Assembly: GCF_000420085.1 (NCBI RefSeq)
Contig: NZ_ATUG01000003.1
Location: forward strand, 124,001-188,000
Direction: 5' to 3'
From: Desulfospira joergensenii DSM 10085
GTDB taxonomy: Bacteria; Desulfobacterota; Desulfobacteria; Desulfobacterales; Desulfobacteraceae
Length of the DNA stretch: 64,000 nt
The position numbers and the translations under genes are program-made. This document shows, piece by piece, positions 16,121-24,354 of the stretch (its first letter is position 1; each line of letters opens with the position of its first letter). The notes under the pieces are model-generated. The model was given only the letters and a program-made list of their open reading frames with translations. It was not told where the DNA came from and did not search any database.

Positions 16121-18196
16121 ATGAATACATTGTTGATTGAAATCGGATGTGAAGAGATTCCGGCCGGGTATATTGTTCCTGCCCTGACCGCATTTCAAAA
16201 GAATATGAAAAAAGCCCTGACCCGGGAGAGGATCGAAAGCGGTGAATCCAGGATTCTGGGAACACCCAGGCGCCTGACCCTGATCATTGAAGATGTTGCC
16301 GATTCCCAGAAGGCCCGAACCTCTGTCCTCACCGGCCCCCCTGAAAAGGTGGGGTTCGATGAAAACGGCAGTCCCACCATTGCGGCCAAAAAATTTGCAG
16401 ACAAGGCCGGCATCGGCCTGGATCAGATCAAGGTGGAGGATACGGGCAAGGGCCGGTATCTCACCGCAGTGGTGGAAGAGACCTGTGAATTTTCGGCGGC
16501 CATCATTGAATCCATGCTGGAACAGCAGATCCTGGGCCTTCCCTTTCCCAAGTCCATGCGCTGGGGCAGCCTGAGCATCAGCTTTGCCCGTCCCATCATA
16601 TCCCTTATGGGGCTTTTGGGGGAAAAGACATTGAATTTTTCCGTGGGCACTATCCAGTCCGGCAATGAGACCCTGGGTCACCAGTTCATGAACCCCCGGA
16701 CCTATGCGGTAAAGGATGCCGCCTCCTATGTGGGAGTTCTGGAGTCGGCAGGGGTCATACCGGAAATCGAAAAGAGAAAAAACATGCTTCTGGAGTCCAT
16801 TCAAAGTCTGGCTGCGGAAAATAAGGGGCAGATTCTGGATGATCCGGAACTGGTGGACATTGTCTCCAACCTTGTGGAGTATCCATACCCTGTGGTGGGC
16901 CGGTTTGATGAAGAATTTCTCCAGGTGCCCGACGAGGTCCTGATCACGGCCATGCGGGAACACCAGAAATATTTTGCCCTCAGGGATGAAAACGGGCTTC
17001 TTCTGCCCATGTTCATCGCCGTCAACAATACCCGGGCCAAAGATATGGACCTTGTGGCCCAAGGGCATGGAAGGGTCCTGAGAGCCCGGCTCTCCGATGC
17101 CAAGTTCTTCTATGAGGTCGACCTTGAATCCAGCCTGGACGAGTTTGCCGAAAAATTGAAAAAGGTGACCTTCCAGGAAAAACTGGGCTCGGTCCATGAA
17201 AAGACCGGGAGGATCGCCCAGCTCGTGGACTATCTCACCGATGTATCGGGCTATGATGACAAGGAGGGTCTCAAGGCCAAGGTGAAACGGGCCGCAGCCA
17301 TATGCAAGGCAGACCTTGTCAGCCAGGTGGTCATCGAATTCACCAAACTCCAGGGCGTCATCGGCCGGGTATATGCCCAAAAAGCCGGTGAGGACCCGGA
17401 TGTGGCCGACGCTGTGGAGCAGCATTACCGACCGGTCCAGTCCGGCGGACAGCTCCCGGAGAATCCCACGGCAGCCCTGCTGGCCATTGCCGACAAGCTC
17501 GACACCATCTGCGGATGCTTTTCCGTTGACCTGATTCCCACGGGGGGTGCGGATCCATACGCCCTCCGCCGCCAGGGCATCGGCATCATCCAGATCATAC
17601 TGGGGGAAAATTTAAGTTTCTCCCTGGGAGATCTCATTGAAAAAGGCCTGTCCCCATTTATGGATGATCCCGGCAAACGCAAGGAAAAGGCAGGCCAGGT
17701 AATGACCTTTCTCCAGAACAGGATGGTCAATATCCTCACCGAACAGGGATATTCCAAGGAAGCGGTCAGCTCGGCTCTGGGCGCCTCCTTTGACAATCTT
17801 CCCGACGTGGTACTCCGGGCCGGGGCCCTGGACAGCCTCCGGCAGGCAGAGGATTTCGACCCCCTGTCCGTGACCTTTAAGCGGGTGGAAAACATCCTGA
17901 AAAAGGCCGGGGATCTGTCCGGCCTTTCCGTGGACTCCGCCCTGTTCGAGGATCCCAGTGAAACCCGGTTGTTTGACTCTGTATCTTCGGTCCAGGCCCG
18001 GGTCCTGGATCTGACCGGAAACGGGGAGTATGAACCGGCATTAAAAGAGATTGCCACCCTGAGACCCGATGTGGATGCCCTGTTCGAGGATGTCATGGTC
18101 TTTAGTGAGGATCCCGGGCTGAAAAACAACAGGATCGCCCTGTTGGCTTCGGTGTCTGGATTGTTTAAGAATATTGGTGATTTTGAAAAACTATAA
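16121..18196 (+). CDS. glyS: Glycine--tRNA ligase beta subunit
   Basis: This 691-residue protein is the beta chain of the heterotetrameric glycyl-tRNA synthetase. The conserved start LLIEIGCEEIPAGYI and the MREHQKYFALRDENG segment are diagnostic, and an HD-like domain and a C-terminal anticodon-binding DALR-type region follow. A strong GGGGAGG ribosome site overlaps the end of glyQ. Length is normal for the family. Confidence 0.96.
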   Translation: MNTLLIEIGCEEIPAGYIVPALTAFQKNMKKALTRERIESGESRILGTPRRLTLIIEDVADSQKARTSVLTGPPEKVGFDENGSPTIAAKKFADKAGIGLDQIKVEDTGKGRYLTAVVEETCEFSAAIIESMLEQQILGLPFPKSMRWGSLSISFARPIISLMGLLGEKTLNFSVGTIQSGNETLGHQFMNPRTYAVKDAASYVGVLESAGVIPEIEKRKNMLLESIQSLAAENKGQILDDPELVDIVSNLVEYPYPVVGRFDEEFLQVPDEVLITAMREHQKYFALRDENGLLLPMFIAVNNTRAKDMDLVAQGHGRVLRARLSDAKFFYEVDLESSLDEFAEKLKKVTFQEKLGSVHEKTGRIAQLVDYLTDVSGYDDKEGLKAKVKRAAAICKADLVSQVVIEFTKLQGVIGRVYAQKAGEDPDVADAVEQHYRPVQSGGQLPENPTAALLAIADKLDTICGCFSVDLIPTGGADPYALRRQGIGIIQIILGENLSFSLGDLIEKGLSPFMDDPGKRKEKAGQVMTFLQNRMVNILTEQGYSKEAVSSALGASFDNLPDVVLRAGALDSLRQAEDFDPLSVTFKRVENILKKAGDLSGLSVDSALFEDPSETRLFDSVSSVQARVLDLTGNGEYEPALKEIATLRPDVDALFEDVMVFSEDPGLKNNRIALLASVSGLFKNIGDFEKL

Positions 18197-18215
18197 TTTT
18201 TAGGAGAAGATTCAA

Positions 18216-18473
18216 ATGGCAGGCTATGATCCTGATAAAGATAAGAAACTCTGCGAATGGAAAAATGAGGAAACCGGTCTTTTAATCTCCATACACCAGT
18301 ACGGAGATGGAGAACCCAAGGTCCAGGTCGGTCCCAGGATCCTCAAGAAAAAGGATGGAACCGACAGGGCGCCGTCCAAGGCCGGACGCCTTTCCGTGGA
18401 GGACATCATGTGGCTCTACGATATCATAGATGAGGTAAAGGATGAGCTATCCGACCGGGTCGGACCTGAATAG
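18216..18473 (+). CDS. Small conserved-looking protein of unknown function
   Basis: This 85-residue protein follows glyS by 19 bases with a good ribosome site (AGGAGAAG). The sequence has two beta-type segments (TGLLISIHQYG, PKVQVGPRIL), a basic turn, then a helix (VEDIMWLYDIIDEVKDEL). This strand-strand-helix layout is loosely like small PC4/YdbC-type nucleic acid-binding proteins, but the resemblance is too weak to assign. Its end overlaps the start of the nucleoside phosphorylase gene by 32 bases in another frame. Confidence 0.7.
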   Translation: MAGYDPDKDKKLCEWKNEETGLLISIHQYGDGEPKVQVGPRILKKKDGTDRAPSKAGRLSVEDIMWLYDIIDEVKDELSDRVGPE

Positions 18474-19200
18474 TAAATCCCTGGTCCCTCCCCTGGGAGC
18501 CAGACAGGCGCCGGATATCGGTCCGGTGGCTGTCCTGGTTTCCACCGAGCCGGATGTAAGAACCATGGGGTCCTTGGTTGAAAAGGTCAGACAAGGACCC
18601 TTTTTCATGGGCCGCCTCTTTAAAACGGAAAAAGGGGTGACCATTGCCGGACCCTATATCGGCGCCCCTTACGCTGTCATGCTCCTGGAATCCCTGGTGG
18701 CCAAAGGCGCCCGGCAGATCATCGTTCTCGGCTGGTGCGGGGCCCTGACCCGGGATCTTGCCATCGGAGACCTTATCCTTCCGGACCGGGCCATCTGTGA
18801 CGAGGGAACCTCAGGGAACTACCAGGCCCTGGACCCGGATCTTGGAATCACCTTTCCGGACAGGACCCTTTCAGAGAAATTGGCCGGATATCTTTCCGTC
18901 AACGCCATGGAGGCAGGCCAAAGACCGGTCTGGACCACGGATGCCATTTACCGGGAAACCCCGGAAAAGGTGGCCTGGTTCACAAAGCGCGGGGCGGCAG
19001 CCGTTGACATGGAATGCTCGGCCTTGTTTGCCGCGGCCCGGTACAGAAAGGTCCGGTTGACCTCCCTGCTGGTGGTGTCGGACAGTCTGGCCTCCAAAGA
19101 CTGGGACCCGGGGTTCAGGAAAAAGAGATTCAAGGAGGCAAGGAAACAGGCCTGCAAGGCCGTGCTTTCCTTTGCCCATGGATTGGGTGAGGATAGGTAA
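18442..19200 (+). CDS. Nucleoside phosphorylase (PNP/UDP family)
   Basis: This 252-residue protein has features of the hexameric nucleoside phosphorylase/hydrolase family. A glycine-rich phosphate-binding stretch reads GPYIGAPYA. A central strand reads IIVLGWCGAL, where the family has G-x-x-G/C-G-x-L. A ribose-binding VDMECSALFAAA and a late VVSDSLASKDW carrying the family Asp complete it. It would cleave a purine or pyrimidine nucleoside or a thio-nucleoside with phosphate, for salvage. It overlaps the preceding small gene by 32 bases; an AAAGG lies just before the ATG. Substrate is not determinable. Confidence 0.85.
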   Translation: MSYPTGSDLNSKSLVPPLGARQAPDIGPVAVLVSTEPDVRTMGSLVEKVRQGPFFMGRLFKTEKGVTIAGPYIGAPYAVMLLESLVAKGARQIIVLGWCGALTRDLAIGDLILPDRAICDEGTSGNYQALDPDLGITFPDRTLSEKLAGYLSVNAMEAGQRPVWTTDAIYRETPEKVAWFTKRGAAAVDMECSALFAAARYRKVRLTSLLVVSDSLASKDWDPGFRKKRFKEARKQACKAVLSFAHGLGEDR

Positions 19201-19212
19201 CTGACGAATATC

Positions 19213-21252
19213 ATGGATCTGAAAATAAAAGAAGAAGCCCGAAGGCTCCAGAAGGAGCTGACCTTTCACAGCCGGCAATACCACGTTCTGGATGATCCCC
19301 TGATCTCCGATCATGAGTACGACATGATGCTCAGGAGACTCAAGGAAATTGAAACTCTGTTTCCTGAACTTTCCGTTGAGGATTCTCCCACAAAAAGGAT
19401 CGGGGCTCCCCCCCTTGAAAGCTTTGAGTCGGCCCCCCACACCCTTCCCATGCTCAGCCTGGACAATGCCTTTTCCGATCAGGATATCACGGATTTTCAC
19501 AACCGGATTCTTAAAAATCTTGAAACGAAAAAGGTCCTCTATACAGTGGAACCCAAGCTGGACGGGGTGGCTGTGGAACTCCGGTATGAAGAGGGGATCC
19601 TGGTCCGGGCCACCACCCGGGGAGACGGATTCAGGGGAGAGGTGATCACCGATAACGTGCGGACCATCCGATCTGTCCCCTTGCGGCTCGACCGGGATAA
19701 GAAGAATCCCCCGGCCCTGATCGAGGTCCGGGGCGAGGTAATTATCTTTGAAAAGGATTTTCAAGCCCTGAACCGGCAGCGCCTGGAAAAGGGAGAATCT
19801 TTATTTGCCAATCCCAGAAATGCGGCTGCCGGCTCCCTGCGGCAACTGGATTCCAAAATTACGGCCAAGAGGCCCCTGGCCATGTTTGCTTACGGCCTGG
19901 GCCAGGTCCAAGGCATGGATTTTAATACCCAGGCTGAATTCCTCGAGACACTCGAGGCCTTTGGCTTTCGGGTGAATCCCCATATCCGCAAAGGGATTTC
20001 TTTAAAAGAGGCCCTGGTCTTTTATGGCCGGCTCCAGGAGATGCGGCCGGATCTGGACTATGAAATCGACGGGATGGTCATCAAGGTGGACCGCATCGAC
20101 ATGCAAAGGGCCCTGGGGGAGAAAATCAAAAGCCCCAGATGGGCCATTGCCTATAAATTTCCGGCCACCCAGGAAACCAGCACAATCAACGACATCCGCG
20201 TCCAGGTCGGCCGGACCGGCACCCTCACCCCTGTGGCCGAGCTTGCCCCTGTCCGGGTGGGCGGGGTCACAGTCTCCCGGGCCACCCTGCACAACGAGGA
20301 TGAGATCATCAGAAAGGATATCCGTATCGGAGACAGGGTTCTGGTGGTCCGGGCCGGGGATGTGATTCCCAAGGTGGTCAAGGTGATCGACTCCGCCCGG
20401 ACCGGTGACGAAAAAGAGTTCTGCATGCCCCGATTCTGCCCGGTATGCAACAGCCCGGTATCCCGGCTGCCCGATGAGGCCGCCGTCAAGTGCATCAACT
20501 CCGGATGCCCGGCCCAGCTCAAGGAGAGGATCCGTCATTTTGTTTCCAAGAAAGGCTTTGACGTGGACGGCCTGGGCAAAAAACTGGTGGAACTTCTGGT
20601 GGACAAGGATCTGGTAAAAGACTTTGCAGATCTTTTTTCCCTGGAGCAATCCACCCTGGCCGCCTTGGACCGGATGGGGGAAAAGTCGGCCCAAAACCTG
20701 GTCAATGCCATCCGTCACGCCAAGAGGGTTTCTTTGAACCGGCTCCTATTTGCCCTGGGTATTGATCACACCGGGGAAAATGCTGCCATGCTTCTGGCCA
20801 GGGAATTTCCCGGCCTTCCGGAACTCATGGATGCGGACCAGCTCCGTCTGGAGTCCATCCACGGCCTGGGGGAAAAAGGGAGCACTGCCATTACCCGGTT
20901 TTTTTCCATCCCGGAAAACCGGGCCGTGATCCAGAGGCTCCTTGGGGCCGGGGTGGAAATCTTCAATGACCTTTATCGTTTAAAAGAGGATTCCCGGGAA
21001 GAGCAAGACCATGTCTTTTCCGCTAAAACCATTGTGCTTACGGGCACTCTGGAGACCATGACCCGGGACGAGGCCAAAACGGCCCTTAGGGACCTGGGAG
21101 CCAAGGTCACCTCCACGGTTTCCTCAAAGACTGATTTTTTGATTGCCGGGGCCAAGGCCGGGTCCAAACTGGCAAAGGCAAAAAATCTGAATATCACCGT
21201 CCTTGAAGAATCGGATCTGATTCACATGCTGGCCCATGGCAAGAGGGATTGA
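19213..21252 (+). CDS. ligA: NAD-dependent DNA ligase LigA
   Basis: This 679-residue protein has the full LigA order: an N-terminal Ia domain (with YHVLDDPLISDHEYD), an adenylation domain with catalytic Lys115 in the KLDG motif, an OB fold, a zinc finger (CPVC ... CINSGC), helix-hairpin-helix repeats and a C-terminal BRCT domain (about 600-675). It seals nicks during replication using NAD+. It follows the nucleoside phosphorylase by 12 bases, so it probably lies in the same transcript. Confidence 0.97.
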   Translation: MDLKIKEEARRLQKELTFHSRQYHVLDDPLISDHEYDMMLRRLKEIETLFPELSVEDSPTKRIGAPPLESFESAPHTLPMLSLDNAFSDQDITDFHNRILKNLETKKVLYTVEPKLDGVAVELRYEEGILVRATTRGDGFRGEVITDNVRTIRSVPLRLDRDKKNPPALIEVRGEVIIFEKDFQALNRQRLEKGESLFANPRNAAAGSLRQLDSKITAKRPLAMFAYGLGQVQGMDFNTQAEFLETLEAFGFRVNPHIRKGISLKEALVFYGRLQEMRPDLDYEIDGMVIKVDRIDMQRALGEKIKSPRWAIAYKFPATQETSTINDIRVQVGRTGTLTPVAELAPVRVGGVTVSRATLHNEDEIIRKDIRIGDRVLVVRAGDVIPKVVKVIDSARTGDEKEFCMPRFCPVCNSPVSRLPDEAAVKCINSGCPAQLKERIRHFVSKKGFDVDGLGKKLVELLVDKDLVKDFADLFSLEQSTLAALDRMGEKSAQNLVNAIRHAKRVSLNRLLFALGIDHTGENAAMLLAREFPGLPELMDADQLRLESIHGLGEKGSTAITRFFSIPENRAVIQRLLGAGVEIFNDLYRLKEDSREEQDHVFSAKTIVLTGTLETMTRDEAKTALRDLGAKVTSTVSSKTDFLIAGAKAGSKLAKAKNLNITVLEESDLIHMLAHGKRD

Positions 21253-21315
21253 TAAATCCAATTCCTTACTCCAAAAGAATACAAAACAAAAAACAGGAAA
21301 GGGATTCAATGATCC

Positions 21316-22161
21316 ATGCTTAAAAATTCTTTTCAGCATATCCCGGGGATCGGTGCCAAGACAGAAGAACAGATTTGGGACTGTGGCATAAGGACCTGGC
21401 AGGATGTACTCAAGGGTGATCATCCCGGAATATCTTCCCAGCGACTGGCAAATATAAGAGAGCATATTCAAGATTCCCTGGAGAATCTGGATAACCCGAT
21501 ATATTTTTCCGATCTCCTGCCGGCCAGGGAACACTGGCGCTTATTTCCCGAGTTTCGAAATTCAATGGCCTATCTTGATATTGAGACCACCGGCCTTGAC
21601 ATGTGGGGGGCTGAAATCACAACCATCGCCCTTTATGACGGAAAAAAGATCAGCTACTATGTCCAGGGCCGGAACCTGAACGATTTCAAGGAAGATATCC
21701 AAAACTACAATATCATTGTAACCTACAACGGAAAGATTTTTGATCAGCCTTTCATTGAAAAGTATTTTAGTACAAAGCTGGATCAGGCTCACATTGACCT
21801 GAGATATATTTTGAAAAGCCTGGGATACTCCGGAGGCTTAAAACGATGTGAAAAAGCATTGGGGCTTGACCGGGGGGATCTGGACGGGGTTGACGGCTAT
21901 TTCGCTGTTCTGCTTTGGCAAGAGTATCAACAAAACGGGAATGAAAAAGCTTTGGAAACCCTGCTGGCCTATAATATCGAAGATGTGGTCAATTTGGAGA
22001 CCTTGATGGTTCTGGCTTACAATATGAAGATGAAGTCCCTCCCATTTTTTCATACCCTTGAATTACCCATGCCAATGGTTCCAAAAATTCCTTTTTTACC
22101 GGATTCCAAAACCATCCATCAGATACAACAGGAAGCTTTTTCATCCTTTGGCCGCTTTTAA
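21316..22161 (+). CDS. YprB-like RNase H-fold 3'-5' exonuclease
   Basis: The 281-residue protein opens with a helix-hairpin-helix-like segment (IPGIGAKTEEQIWDCGI). A DnaQ/YprB-type exonuclease domain follows: YLDIETTGLD supplies the first Asp and Glu, IIVTYNGKIFDQPFI the second motif, and LLAYNIEDVVNLETL the last. These match the DEDD metal-binding exonuclease fold found in the YprB group. It probably degrades or trims nucleic acid with two metal ions; the physiological substrate is unknown. It converges on the leftward alpha/beta hydrolase gene 29 bases away, and a short palindrome GGAAGAATTCTTCC immediately follows its stop codon. Confidence 0.8.
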   Translation: MLKNSFQHIPGIGAKTEEQIWDCGIRTWQDVLKGDHPGISSQRLANIREHIQDSLENLDNPIYFSDLLPAREHWRLFPEFRNSMAYLDIETTGLDMWGAEITTIALYDGKKISYYVQGRNLNDFKEDIQNYNIIVTYNGKIFDQPFIEKYFSTKLDQAHIDLRYILKSLGYSGGLKRCEKALGLDRGDLDGVDGYFAVLLWQEYQQNGNEKALETLLAYNIEDVVNLETLMVLAYNMKMKSLPFFHTLELPMPMVPKIPFLPDSKTIHQIQQEAFSSFGRF

Positions 22162-22190
22162 GGAAGAATTCTTCCAGGCAGTTCAGTATA

Positions 22191-22979
22191 TCAGGACGGC
22201 AAATAAAGATGGATAAAATCGCCCATTATTTTCAAGATCGATTTTTTTTGTTCAATATGGGGGGCATGGCCGCACTCTTCAATGATCCGGGTGCTGCAGT
22301 CAGGTATTTTATCTGAGAGGGCATTGAGCTGGGCCAGACTCCCGTAGGGGTCCTGGCGGCCCTGGAGGGCCAGGACCGGAACCTGGATCCTTTGCAGATA
22401 CTTTTCAATGTTCCAGTGAATGAATTTGGGGTGAAGCCAGACATCGTTCCATCCCCAAAAGGCCGTGTCCGTATTTTCTCCGTGGTGGCGTTCCAGCTTT
22501 TTTTTGAGATTGCCTTCCAGGTAGGCTTTTCTGGCCTTTTGTATCGATTTGATGGTGACCGGTTCGACAAACACATGGGCGGCTTCCGTGATCAGTCCCT
22601 TGAGACGGGCGGTATGGGGGCTGCCCGCATAGATCACTCCGATGGACCCCCCGTCTGAGTGGCCGATGATGATATGATCTTTGATCCCGGCAGTTGCCAG
22701 AATTTCAGGCAGAATATCCAGGGCTTCTTTGTGCATGAAATTGATCTTCCGGGGCAGGGCACAGGGAGCGGATTTTCCATACCCGGATCTGGAAAATACA
22801 AATCCCGGGCATTGGCAGATCCGGCAAAGATCCCGGGGAAAGTCCTTCCACAGCCCCAGGCTTCCCAGTCCCTCGTGGAGAAAGACCAGTACAGGGGAAG
22901 AGGATGAACCGGTTCTGTGCCATTGAACCTCAATGGATTGATTTTTGACTTTCAGGGTGTCGGATAGAGATTCTATAAT
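22191..22979 (-). CDS. Alpha/beta hydrolase with a non-ATG (ATT or CTG) start
   Basis: An internal ATG at 22736 would give a hydrolase lacking its first third. Reading the same frame upstream restores a normal N-terminus (VLVFLHEGLGSLGLWKDFP, then FSRSGYGKSA), back to an in-frame stop that is the stop codon of the preceding DnaJ-like gene. The nucleophile elbow is GHSDGG, the acid lies in GRQDPYG and the His in CGHAPH, so the catalytic triad is complete. No ATG, GTG or TTG exists in the upstream part. The first codon after the neighbour's stop is ATT (22979), preceded by AAAAGGG at seven bases; CTG at 22955 is the alternative. About 254-262 residues. Substrate unknown. Confidence 0.75.
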   Translation of the reverse strand: MIESLSDTLKVKNQSIEVQWHRTGSSSSPVLVFLHEGLGSLGLWKDFPRDLCRICQCPGFVFSRSGYGKSAPCALPRKINFMHKEALDILPEILATAGIKDHIIIGHSDGGSIGVIYAGSPHTARLKGLITEAAHVFVEPVTIKSIQKARKAYLEGNLKKKLERHHGENTDTAFWGWNDVWLHPKFIHWNIEKYLQRIQVPVLALQGRQDPYGSLAQLNALSDKIPDCSTRIIEECGHAPHIEQKKSILKIMGDFIHLYLPS

Positions 22980-23498
22980 CTAGCGGCCCTTTTTTCTTTT
23001 CAGGCTTTCATAGGCCTGCTGGATTTCCAGGAATTTTTCATTGGCCAGGTCTGAAAATTCCTCTCCCAGATGATTGACCTTGTCTGGATGATATTTTTTT
23101 ATCTTTTCCTTGTATGCGGCCTGGATCTCTTTCCATGGGGCATCCGGGCCCAATCCCAGGATCCGGTATTCAGATCCCGGTTTTGGGGAGCGGAATTGGG
23201 TTTTGTCATTTTTCCGGGGGGCTCCGGAATTTGAAGGACGGTTTGATCTTCCTTGTTTTTCAGACCCGGTCTTGGCACCTTCCGGCCCGGGATCTGCATG
23301 GGACCGGCCCAGGGGTTTTTTCTTGAACAGAAACCAGGGCAGCTGCCCGTGTCGGAGCAGATAATATACGCACCAGAGAACCAGGCCGTCGTCCAGCCAT
23401 CCCAGGTAGGGAACAAGGATATCGGGTATGATGTCCACCGGGGAGATCAGGTAGGCCAGGCCGAACAGGATCAGGGCGAGTTTGACAAAGAGGCTCAT
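22980..23498 (-). CDS. DUF1232 (YkvA-like)-DnaJ fusion membrane protein
   Basis: The N-terminus (about residues 1-65) is a DUF1232 domain with the hallmark YLISPVDIIPDILVPYLGWLDD between hydrophobic segments. A basic, proline-rich linker follows, then a C-terminal J domain (about 110-172) with the HPD motif in KYHPDKV. A membrane-tethered J protein would recruit and stimulate a DnaK at the membrane. The stop codon directly abuts the first codon of the downstream hydrolase. It follows dapB on the same strand by 14 bases. Confidence 0.85.
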   Translation of the reverse strand: MSLFVKLALILFGLAYLISPVDIIPDILVPYLGWLDDGLVLWCVYYLLRHGQLPWFLFKKKPLGRSHADPGPEGAKTGSEKQGRSNRPSNSGAPRKNDKTQFRSPKPGSEYRILGLGPDAPWKEIQAAYKEKIKKYHPDKVNHLGEEFSDLANEKFLEIQQAYESLKRKKGR

Positions 23499-23512
23499 AA
23501 GAATACCGAAGT

Positions 23513-24346
23513 TCAGGTTTTTTTCAGGACATCGATCATGGTGTAGAGCCGTTGTCCCGAATCGGGTTGAGTCAGTTTCTCTTTCAGGAAAACCACGGCA
23601 TCAAAGGTGCCGGAAACGTAGATGTCCCTGCCGTTGATATTGTGCTTGAACTCAAAGAGAACCGTGTCGTCGGCAGATTTGAGAGTATAGGTGTGCCAGC
23701 CGTGGCCGGACAGATACTCTTTGGGGATCTGCCACTCTTTTTCCTGGATCTCCGGGTCCCGGATCTGCTCGATTTCCTCCTTTTTGAAATTCGCCCCCAG
23801 GGTGTTGAAATAACCCACCATGGCCTTGGCCGTACCGGATGTGTCTGCCTTGGACTGCTGATGGCTTTCCTTCACCCTAAGGGAGTATCCGGCAAAGAGG
23901 TCCGGGAAGGTGTTGGCCGCATATTCCATCATGGCCTGGAATCCAACGATCTGTTTGGCCATGTTCGGGGCAATAACTGCAGGGGTCTGCCCTTTTACCA
24001 CGCTTTCCTCCAAGGCCTCCCGGTCCCCGCCCGTGGTGCCCATGACAAAGGGAATCCGGTTTCGGGTATAGAATTGGGCATTGGCGTTCACAGCGCTGGG
24101 ATGGGTGTAGTCCACGGCAATAAACCCGGGATACTCTTCAACCAGCCGGAGAAAGACCTTTTCCCGTTCTTCGGGTTTGACCAGGGAAAATTCAAAGGAG
24201 TCCACACGGAACCGGGATTGAGGAATTTCCGGGCCGGTCAGGGAATAGGGGATCAGCTCAAACCGCTCATCCTTAAGGGCTGCGTCTGCCATGGTTTTTG
24301 CCACATTGCCGGGCAGACCGTTGATCATGATATGAATTTTTTCCAT
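23513..24346 (-). CDS. dapB: 4-hydroxy-tetrahydrodipicolinate reductase (plant/cyanobacterial-type DapB)
   Basis: This 277-residue protein has an N-terminal NAD(P)-binding fold (IMINGLPGNVAK). The catalytic segment reads ESHQQSKADTSGTA, the variant of E-x-H-H-x-x-K-x-D-x-PSGTA found in the plant-type DapB group. The MGTTGGDREALEESV segment also fits. It reduces the lysine/diaminopimelate precursor in the cytosol. It sits between the MurU-AmgK-like gene and the DUF1232-DnaJ gene, all leftward and closely spaced. No other lysine pathway gene is nearby. Confidence 0.88.
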   Translation of the reverse strand: MEKIHIMINGLPGNVAKTMADAALKDERFELIPYSLTGPEIPQSRFRVDSFEFSLVKPEEREKVFLRLVEEYPGFIAVDYTHPSAVNANAQFYTRNRIPFVMGTTGGDREALEESVVKGQTPAVIAPNMAKQIVGFQAMMEYAANTFPDLFAGYSLRVKESHQQSKADTSGTAKAMVGYFNTLGANFKKEEIEQIRDPEIQEKEWQIPKEYLSGHGWHTYTLKSADDTVLFEFKHNINGRDIYVSGTFDAVVFLKEKLTQPDSGQRLYTMIDVLKKT

Positions 24347-24354
24347 GCCTTACC

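Noticed and set aside
16091..17425. Leftward 444-codon open frame opposite glyS
   Set aside because: It lies antisense to a certain glyS gene, and its composition is typical of an antisense shadow.
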